Assembly (NCBI GenBank): GCA_963727245.1
Contig: CAVSFO010000011.1
Span: 224,658 to 288,657, forward strand
Source: JBKQVT01 sp963727245
Lineage (GTDB): Bacteria; Planctomycetota; Planctomycetia; Pirellulales; Thermoguttaceae
DNA: 64,000 nucleotides
Direction: 5' to 3'
The notes below the pieces were generated by a model, which was not told the DNA's origin, did not search any database, and saw nothing but the letters and a program-made list of their open reading frames with translations. Position numbers and translations under genes: made by a program. Positions 41,262 through 49,707 of this stretch are shown piece by piece (position 1 is the stretch's first letter; each line of letters opens with the position of its first letter).

Positions 41262-42571
41262 ATGAAGATCGAACGAAAACAGAGCGAATTGCCGCCAGCC
41301 GGGATGACCTCCGCCCCCGGCGCCGGAGGCGCCGCAAGGCAATGGCCGCTGCGTGCGGCCTGGCTGCTGTGGATCATGCTGGCCTGTGCGGTGAGCGTCA
41401 AGGCCGTCCTGGTGCCGGTGAAACACAGCGTGTATCCGTGTTTCGAGGCGGGTGGCCGGGCGTGGTTGGCCGGCATCGAACTCTACCCGTTCTGCTGCGA
41501 GCATGAGTTTCGCTATGGCCCGGTGTGCGCCATGGCCCTGGCTCCGCTGGCGAGGTTGCCCAGCGCGTGGGGCGGTCTGCTGTGGATATGGCTCGATCTG
41601 GGCGTCTTCTTCTTGGCGCTGCAGGCGTTGATGAAGCGGATCTTGCCGGGCCCGTGGACGCCCGGGCGCGCCAGCGTCTTCCTCTGCCTGGTGTGGCTCG
41701 GCATCGTCCGCAGCATTTGGTCCGGCCAGAGCAACCTGCTGATTGTCGGCCTGGTGGCGCTGGGCGTGGTGGCGATGGCGCACAAGCGCTGGTGGCTGGC
41801 CGCCCTGATGCTGGCCATTCCCGTCCACATCAAGGTGTGGCCGCTGGCGGCCACCGGGCTGCTGGTCGCCTGCCGGCCTCGGCAATTGGCGGTCCGCTCG
41901 GCGGTCTGCCTGCTGGGCGTGGGGGCGCTGCCGCTATTGACCAAGCCGTACGACTGGGTGTGGCGGCAATACTGTGGCTGGTATGGGGCGCTGGTGGGCC
42001 GGGCGGAGTTGCGCCACGAGTATCGCGATGCCTGGACCATCTGGGAGGCGTTCCACTCGCCCGCCAAAGCCCACGTCCCCGTGACCGTGGACCATCCGCA
42101 TGTCTACCTGGCCGTGCAATTGGCCGCCGGCGGCTGGTGCTGGGGCTTTGCCTGTGGCAGGCCCGGCGCAGGCAGCCGGTGGCGCGGCTGCTGTTGTTCG
42201 TGCTGGTGATGTGGGCTTCCTGGCAGGCGGTCTTCGGCCCCGGCATGGAGCGGAACGCCTTCTGCTTGATGGCGCCGTTGACCTGTTGGGGCTTGATCAC
42301 GTGTTTCGAGCAAAAGCGGTGGCGGCTGGTGATGGGCCTGGCCTTTGTGTTGATGATCGAGGCCACGTTCGGCATGTTGGAACGCTCCGTGGAAGGCGTT
42401 TTTCCCCTGGTCCGCGGGGTCCACCCCATCGGCGTGCTTCTGTTCAGCGGCTGGTTCTTATGGTGGAACCGCCGTGCCCACGACGTCGAACCCGCCGGCC
42501 TGGTCCCCGTTTGCAAACCGCAGCCCGCCGTGGCCGGCAGTTGCCCGACGGGCGTCCCGTCCGTGGCGTGA
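41262..42571 (+). CDS. GT87/DUF2029-like membrane glycosyltransferase (one frameshift)
   Basis: About 436 residues after joining frames near 42155. It has roughly ten hydrophobic helices, with a first periplasmic loop carrying YPCFEAGGRAWLAGIELYPF and FRYGPVCAMALAPLARL, typical of DUF2029/GT87 enzymes that move sugars from polyprenyl phosphate. The second frame continues with ARLLLFVLVMWASWQAVFGP and ends at 42571 after a natural tail. The first frame goes Cys/Arg-rich to 42209 and is not homologous there. The gene follows the GT2 and ChbG-type genes; the GT2 could make the polyprenyl-sugar donor that this enzyme uses. Exact product unknown. Confidence 0.78.
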
Positions 42572-42746
42572 CGCGGCGGGCCCATGTGGGAAAAAGGTGA
42601 CAGGCACCATTTGCCGTGACCAGCCTACGGCCGGTGCCCGCCCTATTATGCTGCAAGTGCGACGTTCTCCGTACAGGTCTTGGCGGCGTGACGGTTCACG
42701 GAGGATGGTCATCCGCGGGTCAACCCGAACGGAGAAGAGCAATATG

Positions 42747-42850
42747 ATCCGCAGATTACGCAGATTTTCGCAGAGGACGAACGAAGAACGAGCGGCGGGC
42801 GACCGTTCCGGTCGCGTCTCTCTCTGCGCAAATCTGCGTAATCTGCGGAT
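42747..42850. repeat. Composite inverted repeat, ATCCGCAGATTACGCAGATT family
   Basis: ATCCGCAGATTACGCAGATT and AATCTGCGTAATCTGCGGAT flank about 60 bases that contain CGCAGAG and CTCTGCG. The 42572-42932 gap holds nothing else I can identify. Confidence 0.8.
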
Positions 42851-42932
42851 TGTTTGGCTGAAATGTGGTGCGATGAGGACGGTCTTCTGTGAACGGTTAC
42901 TTGGCGTCCGGGCGCCCCGCGCCGCCGAGACA

Positions 42933-44204
42933 CTATTTCAGGCGGGTCCAGGTCTCGTTGAGGGTTCCCTTGCCGATGCTCCTCCCCTGTTTGTTGAAAA
43001 CGGGCCAGTCGACACAGCGGAGGTGCAGATGGTTGGGATCGTCGACGGTGGCCGTAACGCGAATGGCATATTGCCTGCGAGCATCCCGTCTGAAAACGGC
43101 AGACAAGGTTCCCGTGAGAAACTTGGCGTCCGGTCCGCGGTCGCCGCGAGTCAGCGTTCCGGAAAAAATTTCCAGAAGGCTGCTGGAAACCAGTCCGATT
43201 TTCGCCGTGGTTCCATCATCGTCGATCCGAAACCGTGCCCCGGTGAAAACTTGCCACATGCCGCTGAGCGGCCCCTGGGCGTGCGCCTCTTCATCGGCCT
43301 TGGGCGTTGCCCCGGCCGCGGGGCGTTGCCCGGTGTTTCCTCGCCTTTGCGGCACTTCTGCCCCCAGGCCGCCCGCCGCTTTCCGTCCGGCTTCTTCAGC
43401 TATTTTTGCGAGGTAGGGGTTCGTGGCAGGAAGGGGAAACCACGTCTGTCCCGCGTCGCCGGTACAGAAGATGTACAACGTCCCACCGGGACGAAGAAAC
43501 CCGATTTCATATTCAGTTTCGTCACCCGTGTATTCAGGCGGAATGATTACCCTATAGTCGCTGAAATTGCCGGTCAATTCATGATTCTCTTTGAGACGTT
43601 GCAACAATCGATCGACACCTTCTCTCAGACCTGGCGGCGCGTCGTAGGAAGCCGTGTTTTCTCCGCCGGGCCGCGTCGGCTTCAAGGGCGCGGGCGAGAA
43701 CGTGCCGGCCCCCTCCCGCGATGGTCGCGCGCGATTGGAAGGTGCAGACGCCGATGCCGCATTGGGCTCCACCTTCGTTTCGGCCCGGTGGTTTTCGCCG
43801 GCAGTGTGGTCGCGGACCGGACTGTTCCGGCTCTGCGTTGCGAGGTTGGCGCGATCGGCCGCCCCAGGAGGCTTCACTGTGGCGGACGTATTCCACAGAA
43901 AGGCTGCGCCCGCGACAACCGCACCAACCGCGGCAAGTCCACCCGCGATCGCCCAGCCGATCCACGCCGGCGGCCGCGCCGCCGCTGCTGCGGCATGTCC
44001 GGGAGGACTCGGCGGGGCCATGGCGGCGGCCAGCGGCTCGACCTGGGCCAGGGGAAGCCACTGCGTCATGCCCTCGCACCAACAGATGGTATTGGCGTCC
44101 AGCCGGCCCGCCCGCCGAGACTCGATAAGCTCCTCGGTGCTGTACGGACCCGCGGGCCGGTTGCCTTCGCCGCGAACATACCAAGAGGCGGATTGCGTGC
44201 TCAC
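42933..44204 (-). CDS. GYF-domain membrane protein
   Basis: 423 residues. It starts at GTG 44204, overlapping the upstream stop (GTGA). The N-terminal 55 residues are a GYF_2-type domain (SASWYVRGEGNRPAGPYSTEELIE, then RLDANTICWCEGMTQWLPLAQV, abbreviated here in two parts). Then an Ala/Pro linker, one transmembrane helix (AWIGWAIAGGLAAVGAVVAGAAF), a low-complexity linker, and a C-terminal part with FSDYRVIIPPEY and a lipocalin-like or beta-barrel-like pattern (GMWQVFTGARFRIDDD ... IRVTATVDDPNHLHLRCVDW). GYF domains bind Pro-rich peptides; the zinc-ribbon protein in the same operon has a Pro-rich tail and is a plausible partner. Function unknown. Confidence 0.75.
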   Translation of the reverse strand: MSTQSASWYVRGEGNRPAGPYSTEELIESRRAGRLDANTICWCEGMTQWLPLAQVEPLAAAMAPPSPPGHAAAAAARPPAWIGWAIAGGLAAVGAVVAGAAFLWNTSATVKPPGAADRANLATQSRNSPVRDHTAGENHRAETKVEPNAASASAPSNRARPSREGAGTFSPAPLKPTRPGGENTASYDAPPGLREGVDRLLQRLKENHELTGNFSDYRVIIPPEYTGDETEYEIGFLRPGGTLYIFCTGDAGQTWFPLPATNPYLAKIAEEAGRKAAGGLGAEVPQRRGNTGQRPAAGATPKADEEAHAQGPLSGMWQVFTGARFRIDDDGTTAKIGLVSSSLLEIFSGTLTRGDRGPDAKFLTGTLSAVFRRDARRQYAIRVTATVDDPNHLHLRCVDWPVFNKQGRSIGKGTLNETWTRLK

Positions 44205-44653
44205 GAAAAAAGCTCGGAGAGGTTGGAACTCCCGAAAAGATAGACCAGGATGCCGGCGTTGATGACCAGGCCGGCCAGACTGGCGACAACTCCCGCCAGC
44301 GTCACGAGTGCCCACACCAGACCGATCAGGCTTCCAATCACGTTCACGACGGCCAATATCTTGGCAAGGGAGAGTCCCCAGCTACGAAACGTCCAAAGCC
44401 CATGGCAGGCCAGTTCCGTCAGGATCCCCAGGTGAAACAGCAGGAGGCCGAGCACCGCCACCAATTCCATCATCATGCCGGACGGCGCCTCCCGCGAATG
44501 AAACGGGTCCGCCATACCGCTCGACACTCCGCCGAGAAAGCCGCCGACGTTCAATAGTATTCCCCCCGCCACGATCAGCAGCGCGCCCGAGATGCTCCAG
44601 TAGAAGACGAGCCAAGCGAGTCCGGCGGGCCTTCGCGACGCACCGGCACGCAC
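44201..44653 (-). CDS. Membrane protein of the zinc-ribbon/GYF operon
   Basis: 150 residues from a GTG at 44653. Four hydrophobic helices: WLVFYWSISGALLIVAGGIL, MMELVAVLGLLLFHLGILTE, ILAVVNVIGSLIGLVWALV and VVASLAGLVINAGILVYLFG. It lies 12 bp after the zinc-ribbon gene and overlaps the GYF gene by four bases, so all three are probably co-translated. The start is weak, and the segment could instead be the C-terminal half of the zinc-ribbon protein separated by a frame change near 44660; zinc-ribbon proteins with a membrane tail are common in planctomycetes. No named family. Confidence 0.6.
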   Translation of the reverse strand: MRAGASRRPAGLAWLVFYWSISGALLIVAGGILLNVGGFLGGVSSGMADPFHSREAPSGMMMELVAVLGLLLFHLGILTELACHGLWTFRSWGLSLAKILAVVNVIGSLIGLVWALVTLAGVVASLAGLVINAGILVYLFGSSNLSELFS

Positions 44654-44664
44654 GCCCGGCGGGC

Positions 44665-45129
44665 CTATGGCCGCGCCAGGCTTGGCGGTCCTGCGGCGAC
44701 GCCCGCGGTCCGCTCCGGCTCACGCCGGCTAGTCGTCCCACCGTCGACGCGTGTCAGCCCGGTGTCGGAAAGAAGGAACGCCAACGGATCGCCGAGCGGC
44801 GGCGCCGGCAGCTCGCCGCCGGGCATGGGCGGCATCCCAGGGGGCAACGGCGGCATTATTTCCGGCAGCGCGTGGCTGTTTTGAACTGTTACAGGCGGCG
44901 GCGGCGGCATGACAAGGTACTGGGCAGCCGGCTCCTCGACCCGACGATCGTCAGTCGCCGCGCCAGGCGGCGACGGAGGCGCAGGAACATAGCTCGGCTG
45001 ACGCGATGGCGGCGGCTGCGGAACGTTGATGGGCTGGTTGCACCCGGGACAAGGAATTGTCTTCCCGAACGCCGGATCGGTTACGTTCAATGCTGCGTTG
45101 CAATGCGGACAAGTGAACTTGAAGGCCAT
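44665..45129 (-). CDS. Zinc-ribbon protein with Pro-rich tail
   Basis: 154 residues from the Met before AFKFTCPHCNAALNV. The first 40 residues hold a four-Cys ribbon (CPHC and CPGC) of the MJ0042/zinc-ribbon type, followed by a long Pro-rich stretch (PQPPPSRQPSYVPAPPSPP, PEIMPPLPPGMPPMPGG). The open frame continues upstream to 45219, but the homologous start is at 45129. First gene of a probable operon with a membrane protein and a GYF protein; the Pro-rich part is a candidate ligand for the GYF domain. No enzyme activity is suggested. Confidence 0.7.
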   Translation of the reverse strand: MAFKFTCPHCNAALNVTDPAFGKTIPCPGCNQPINVPQPPPSRQPSYVPAPPSPPGAATDDRRVEEPAAQYLVMPPPPPVTVQNSHALPEIMPPLPPGMPPMPGGELPAPPLGDPLAFLLSDTGLTRVDGGTTSRREPERTAGVAAGPPSLARP

Positions 45130-45258
45130 GGCCTGCTCCCCTCCAGAGGGCCTCTGCCGGGGATGTTGGACACGCACGCACAACCACCCGGATTTTACCA
45201 TTCCAGCAAAAAACCGCAACCCCCAGAGGGCGGAGACACGGCGAGCCGATTCCCACCG

Positions 45259-45413
45259 TGTGCCACGGCTGTATCAGCCGTGCGGAAGGAGTAGGTCAGG
45301 CACTCCGTGCCTGACGACCGTCGGGCGGACCGCTCACTCCCCATTGCCCCGCAACATTGCCATACCGTTCTCGCCCGTCCGGCGAGGTGTCAGGCACAGA
45401 GTGCCTGACCTAC
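45259..45413. repeat. Palindromes of the CACGGCTGTATCAGCCGTG and GTAGGTCAGGCAC families
   Basis: TGCCACGGCTGTATCAGCCGTGCGG, then GTAGGTCAGGCACTCCGTGCCTGAC, and after about 70 bases GTCAGGCACAGAGTGCCTGACCTAC in inverted order. They fill the gap between the divergent zinc-ribbon and DUF1614 genes, so any promoters must lie among them. Confidence 0.8.
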
Positions 45414-45498
45414 TAGACAACCTGGCCGGCGGCGGGGAATAATGGACCCTGTGATTCGCTCGCCGCGCTCCGCCCGCAGCGCACTCGCAGGAAGACCC

Positions 45499-46179
45499 AT
45501 GCACCTGGCCGACTATCATTTTCTGCCCCACGAACCGTGGTTCTTCTTCGTCCTGGCGCTGCTCTTCGCCGCGCTGGTCGGGCTGGTCGAACTGGGCGTC
45601 TTGACCTACATCTACGACAAGATGGGGATCAACCGCCGCTATGTGTTCCTGCTGCTGTTCCTCTCCCTGCTGGGCTGCTACATCAACATTCCCATCGCGC
45701 GACTGCATTCGCAGCAAGTCCGCCAGGGCATCGTCACGTACATGGGAAGGCGCTACGTCGTTCCCGTCGCCCTGCCGGCACACGACACCATGTTGGCCGT
45801 CAACGTCGGCGGCGCCGTCATTCCCACGCTCCTTTCCCTCTATCTGCTGATAAAAAACTCGCTCTACGCCCGCGCCGTGGTGGGCGTGATCGTCGTCACC
45901 GCGGTGGTCCACTTCCTGGCGCAGCCGGTGGCAGGGATCGGCATCAAGGTGCCGATCTTCGTGCCGCCGTTGATCGCGGCCACGGTCGCGCTGGCGCTGT
46001 CGCGCGATCATGCCGCCCCGCTGGCCTATATCGCGGGGACGTTGGGGACGCTCATTGGGGCCGATCTGATGAATGTCGGCGTGCTGGCGAGCCTCGGGCC
46101 GCCGGTGGCTTCGATCGGCGGGGCCGGCACCTTCGACGGTGTCTTCCTCACGGGGATTATCGCCGTGCTGCTGGCGTGA
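45499..46179 (+). CDS. DUF1614 family membrane protein
   Basis: 226 residues from ATG 45499, preceded by AGGAAG. Seven or so hydrophobic helices. Conserved-looking stretches are NRRYVFLLLFLSLLGCYINIP, AVNVGGAVIPTLLSLYLL, and IGIKVPIFVPPLIAATVALAL followed by GTLGTLIGADLMN (given here as separate pieces). These fit DUF1614 (PF07758), an uncharacterised inner-membrane family found in archaea and bacteria. An upstream in-frame start at 45442 lacks a ribosome site. No operon partner; function unknown. Confidence 0.78.
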   Translation: MHLADYHFLPHEPWFFFVLALLFAALVGLVELGVLTYIYDKMGINRRYVFLLLFLSLLGCYINIPIARLHSQQVRQGIVTYMGRRYVVPVALPAHDTMLAVNVGGAVIPTLLSLYLLIKNSLYARAVVGVIVVTAVVHFLAQPVAGIGIKVPIFVPPLIAATVALALSRDHAAPLAYIAGTLGTLIGADLMNVGVLASLGPPVASIGGAGTFDGVFLTGIIAVLLA

Positions 46180-46182
46180 GAA

Positions 46183-46571
46183 CTCTCCCCTCTCCTTCCG
46201 GGAGACGACCACTTCGTGGTGCCCGGGGGGTGAGGGCGAAGTGGAGGAGATGAACGATCCTGATGCCCAGCATTTTCCTACCCTAACCCTCTCCTGGCGG
46301 GAGAGGGGACGCTGGTTCCACAATTTTCCAAAGATCAAGTCACCAGTCAATACGACAGCGCTAACTTGCAGTGCCGACGGAAGTTGACCACGGAGGCACG
46401 GAGAACACGAAGAGCAGGCAAGAAAGGGCAGAACACGGCATGGCTACCCGATTCTGACGGAAGATCATCCGCAACCCCTCGTCATCGTAGAGCACCGATG
46501 GAACAGGATTAGCCGCAACTCATTGATACTTTTGCTTTTGAACTCCGTGAACTCCGTGTCTCCGTGGTGTA
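46183..46571. repeat. Gap with CTCTCCC...GGGAGAG and ACCACGGAGGCACGGAG-type inverted repeats
   Basis: CCCCTCTCCTTCCGGGAG (46187) with a GACCACTTCGTGGTG hairpin and CCCTAACCCTCTCC...GGGAGAGGGG (46280-46309); then ACCACGGAGGCACGGAG (46388) paired with CTCCGTGTCTCCGTGGT (46553-46570). This fills 46180-46616; no gene. Confidence 0.7.
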
Positions 46572-46616
46572 CTTAACGCTGTAGTATTAAAACCCTTGCC
46601 CGGGAGGCACCGCTTT

Positions 46617-47612
46617 ATGACGCGCCGTTTCAAAGACCTGTCCGCGCCGGAAGTGCTCGGCCTGGCGATCTCCCTGGAAGAAGAAGACGCCCGCATCTTG
46701 CAGGAATTCGCCCGGTTGCTGCGGCCGAACTATCCGCGGGCGGCCGAGGAATTGCAGGCGATGCGCCAGGAAGAAGACGGGCACCGCCACCGCCTGGTCG
46801 AGCTTTTCCGCCGCCGCTATGGCGAGGAGATTCCGCTGCTGCGGCGGGAGGACGTGCAGGGATTCGTCCGCCGCGACCCGCTGCACTCGCTGCAACCGTG
46901 GAGCGTGCAGCGGGTGCGCCGGCAGGTGGCCCTCATGGAGCTGGAAACGCAGCGTTTCTACAGCCGGGCGGCCGAGTCCACCAGCGACGCCGAGTTGCGG
47001 CAACTGCTGGACGACCTGGCCGAGGCCGAGCGGCGTCACGAGATGGCCTCCGCCGCGCTGGAACCCGATCGCCAGCCCGAGAACGAAAAGGAAGAGGAGG
47101 CCCGGGTGGCCCGGCAGCTCTTCGTGCTGCAGGTGATTCAGCCGGGGCTGGTGGGATTGATGGACGGCTCGGTGTCGACGCTGGCGCCGCTGTTCGCCGC
47201 CGCCTTCGCCACCATGCACATGGAGGCGGGCCGGGGGACGTGGGCGACGTTTCTGGTCGGCTTGGCCGCCTCGGTCGGCGCCGCCATCAGCATGGGCTTC
47301 GCCGAGGCCCTTTCCGACGACGGCAGCATGACGGGCCGGGGCCGTCCGCTGTTGCGCGGCGTGGTCTGCGCGCTGATGACCTTCTGCGGCGGCATCTTCC
47401 ACGCCCTGCCCTACCTGATCCCGCAATTCTTGCCGGGCGCCGGTTTCTGGCTCGCCACCGGCGTGGCCGTCGGCGTGGTGGCCGTCGAACTGATGGTGAT
47501 CGCCTGGATTCGCAACCGCTACATGGACAGCCCGTTCGTGACTTCCGTGTTGCAGGTGGTGCTCGGCGGGGTGCTGGTGTTTCTGGCCGGCATCCTCATC
47601 GGCAGCTCGTAG
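46617..47612 (+). CDS. mbfA: Ferritin-like/VIT1 fusion iron exporter, MbfA type
   Basis: 331 residues. The N-terminal half (1-150) is a ferritin-like helical domain with the acidic iron ligands spread as SLEEEDARIL, MRQEEDGHRHR, MELETQRFYSR and AEAERRHEMA. The C-terminal half is a five-helix VIT1/CCC1 transporter (QPGLVGLMDGSVSTLAPLF, then SVGAAISMGFAEALSDD). This Er-VIT1 arrangement is that of MbfA, a membrane-bound ferritin that exports iron and protects against peroxide or acid stress in alphaproteobacteria. Start at Met 46617 (TRRFKDL) is preferred; GGGAGG lies 11 bases upstream. No iron-regulator box was recognised in the repeat-filled upstream region. Confidence 0.9.
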   Translation: MTRRFKDLSAPEVLGLAISLEEEDARILQEFARLLRPNYPRAAEELQAMRQEEDGHRHRLVELFRRRYGEEIPLLRREDVQGFVRRDPLHSLQPWSVQRVRRQVALMELETQRFYSRAAESTSDAELRQLLDDLAEAERRHEMASAALEPDRQPENEKEEEARVARQLFVLQVIQPGLVGLMDGSVSTLAPLFAAAFATMHMEAGRGTWATFLVGLAASVGAAISMGFAEALSDDGSMTGRGRPLLRGVVCALMTFCGGIFHALPYLIPQFLPGAGFWLATGVAVGVVAVELMVIAWIRNRYMDSPFVTSVLQVVLGGVLVFLAGILIGSS

Positions 47613-47704
47613 GGTCGCGGGAGTTATCTCCTTCCCTCACATCAAAAACAGGGCTCGCGCGGAGACGCAGAGACGCGGGGGGAGTTTGTAAGGGAGCCGC
47701 AGCC

Positions 47705-47882
47705 GTAGGGTGGGTCGAGCGGAGCGAGCCCCACCAGCAGCGGATTTTGGTGGGGCTCGCGCCGCGGGTGGCCCCGATAGCTTCGCTATCGCACACGGCG
47801 CAGCCGCAAGAGGAGCCTCAAAATGCCGCGAAGGCCTCCTGTGCCTTCGGCACCCCGATAGCGAAGCTATCGGGGCCACCCC
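47705..47882. repeat. Tandem palindromes, GTAGGGTGGGTCGAGCGG and CCCCGATAGC families
   Basis: GTAGGGTGGGTCGAGCGGAGCGAGCCCCACC with a partial inverted mate, fused directly to GTGGCCCCGATAGC...GCTATCG and CACCCCGATAGCGAAGCTATCGGGGCCACC. A further CCCCGGGCTAACGCCCGGGG follows (47881-47900). Upstream, 47645-47680 carries GCTCGCGCGGAGACGCAGAGACGCGG. Fills 47613-48004. Confidence 0.75.
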
Positions 47883-48004
47883 CGGGCTAACGCCCGGGGC
47901 TCGCTATCGCGCTAGCAACCCCGGCCGGGATTCGATACAATTTCTGATAGTGCGGGGGCGATTCTCGGCAACCACTCATCCTTTCGCCTAAAGGGCGCGT
48001 TCTC

Positions 48005-49183
48005 ATGGCGACTCGCTTCAGGAACCGAGGGCTCACCTTCGTCGAGGTGTTGGTGGTGATTGTGATCCTCGTTTTTCTGATCGCGCTGGCGTTGCCGGCA
48101 GTCCAAAGCGTCCGCGAGGCGTCACGCCGCACGTGGTGCGTCAACAGCATGATGCAGATTGGTTTGGCGTTGCACAATTACCACAGCACCTACAACACGT
48201 TCCCCGGCTCCGGTCAACTCGTGGCAGGCAGCGGCAGCGCCGGCAGCAGCAGCAAGGTCGTGGGCGGTTGGAGCTTCCTGGTCATGGTCCTGCCGTACTT
48301 GGAACTCAACAATCTTTACAGCCCGCTGCAAATCACGGGTTTCGACCCCAGCAAACCGCCCCTCGAGTCGCCGTATACGACCGCTGCCCAGCAGGTGACA
48401 GCCCAGCCGTTCCCGTACGTCTGCGACAGCGATCCCAACAGCAGATTCCAGGACCCTGCCACCAAGCAGTTCGCCCTGACCAACTACAAGGCCATGGGGG
48501 CCACCTGCATGGGAAGCCTGCAACAGGTAACAACCGGCGGCAACAGCAGCCAAGGCGGATACCTCGGTTTGAAAGGAATTCACCCGGACGGCGCGATGTT
48601 TCCCGGACCGGGCATTCGTATCAGCGACCTCGTGGATGGCACGTCGCATACGATCCTCTGCGCCGAGACGATCGACGACACGCAGAGCGTCTGGACCATG
48701 GGCGCCGACGCGACGTTGGTGGGGCTCCCTGACACGATTACCAGCAACGGCGTAGCCGGCGCCGTCAGCTTCGCGCGGCTACAACTCAGCGGCGGGACGG
48801 ACGGCTACTACGCCCCGACGGGCTTCGCCGGCACTTTCGATCAGAATGGGAACCCGACGAACATTACTTCGTCGGCGTATGCCTCCTATCGGACCTTCCT
48901 GCAGTTCGATTTCAGTCCCACGGGCGCAGACAGGGGCACCTATCCGCAGTTCAAAACGGGCAACGCCTTCAGCGGCGTTACGGGTGCGGACGGCACTAAA
49001 ATCGCCGAGACGATGGCCAACTCGAACACGCCCGCCTACGGTCCCTCGTCGGGCCATCCGAGCGTCGTCAACCATTTGATGGGCGACGCCTCGGTACACT
49101 CGCTGAGCAAGCAGATCGACGTGGCCGCCTATATGTTCATCATCACCAGGAACGGCGGCGATCCGAATCCGAGTCTGCCGTAG
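48005..49183 (+). CDS. DUF1559 domain protein with type IV pilin-like N-terminus
   Basis: 392 residues. The N-terminus RGLTFVEVLVVIVILVFLIA is a prepilin signal (cleavage after Gly, Glu at +5, long hydrophobic helix), processed by prepilin peptidase. The rest is the planctomycete DUF1559 domain: VREASRRTWCVNSMMQIGLA, HNYHSTYNTFPGSG, WSFLVMVLPYLELNNLY, YVCDSDPN and the C-terminal H-x9-DG-type motif HPSVVNHLMGDASVHSLS. Planctomycetes carry tens of such paralogs, presumably pseudopilins or surface proteins; individual roles are not known. AAGGGCG lies upstream of ATG 48005. Single gene between repeat blocks. Confidence 0.92.
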   Translation: MATRFRNRGLTFVEVLVVIVILVFLIALALPAVQSVREASRRTWCVNSMMQIGLALHNYHSTYNTFPGSGQLVAGSGSAGSSSKVVGGWSFLVMVLPYLELNNLYSPLQITGFDPSKPPLESPYTTAAQQVTAQPFPYVCDSDPNSRFQDPATKQFALTNYKAMGATCMGSLQQVTTGGNSSQGGYLGLKGIHPDGAMFPGPGIRISDLVDGTSHTILCAETIDDTQSVWTMGADATLVGLPDTITSNGVAGAVSFARLQLSGGTDGYYAPTGFAGTFDQNGNPTNITSSAYASYRTFLQFDFSPTGADRGTYPQFKTGNAFSGVTGADGTKIAETMANSNTPAYGPSSGHPSVVNHLMGDASVHSLSKQIDVAAYMFIITRNGGDPNPSLP

Positions 49184-49283
49184 CAACCCGGTGTGACCAT
49201 AAGGTCGGCGATTGGCCCCTCGTTGTTACACACAAGTCATTGTTTCCGGAAATGTCCCCGCCCCAACGGGGCTGTGATAATTT

Positions 49284-49445
49284 AGCCCAGGGTTGCCGCG
49301 TAGCGGCTACCCTGGGTTGGCGGGCCAACCTCGCCTTCAACCCCGCAGGGGTTGCGCGGACAGCGCACGAAACGAAACCCCGTTGGGGTTTTGGATTTCT
49401 CACCGTCCGAAGCCCAGGGTAGCCGCTGCGCGGCAACCCTGGGCT
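49284..49445. repeat. Composite palindrome, AGCCCAGGGTTGCCGCG family
   Basis: AGCCCAGGGTTGCCGCGTAG...CTACCCTGGGTT at the left, inner pair CAACCCCGCAGGGGTTG and AACCCCGTTGGGGTTTT, and AGCCCAGGGTAGCCGCTGCG...CAACCCTGGGCT at the right. Near-relative of 18564-18719. The remaining 49446-49707 shows only the start region of the next gene. Confidence 0.8.
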
Positions 49446-49707
49446 CTGCTATGACGCCCCTGCGGGGCTAAATCGACGCGGGACAAAAAGTAACTTTTGA
49501 CATGAGACAAAACGTAACCTAAGGTTTAGGTATCAGGGCGTTCAATCTTGCCTTATGGCCGGCCCGATCGACGGGCGGCCCCGACGGCAAGCCTTATCCG
49601 GAACGTAACGACGCGATAACGTGAGCCCGCGCGGCACAGCTCGCCCCCGGGCAACGACTTTTCTCGATACGCGCCTCCTCGACTCGGGCATGATAAGGAG
49701 AAGTCCC

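Noticed and set aside
42474..44243. Long + strand open frame of 589 codons
   Set aside because: It lies antisense to the GYF protein gene, which has clear domains and a coupled start. The + translation is Arg/Pro-rich with no motif.
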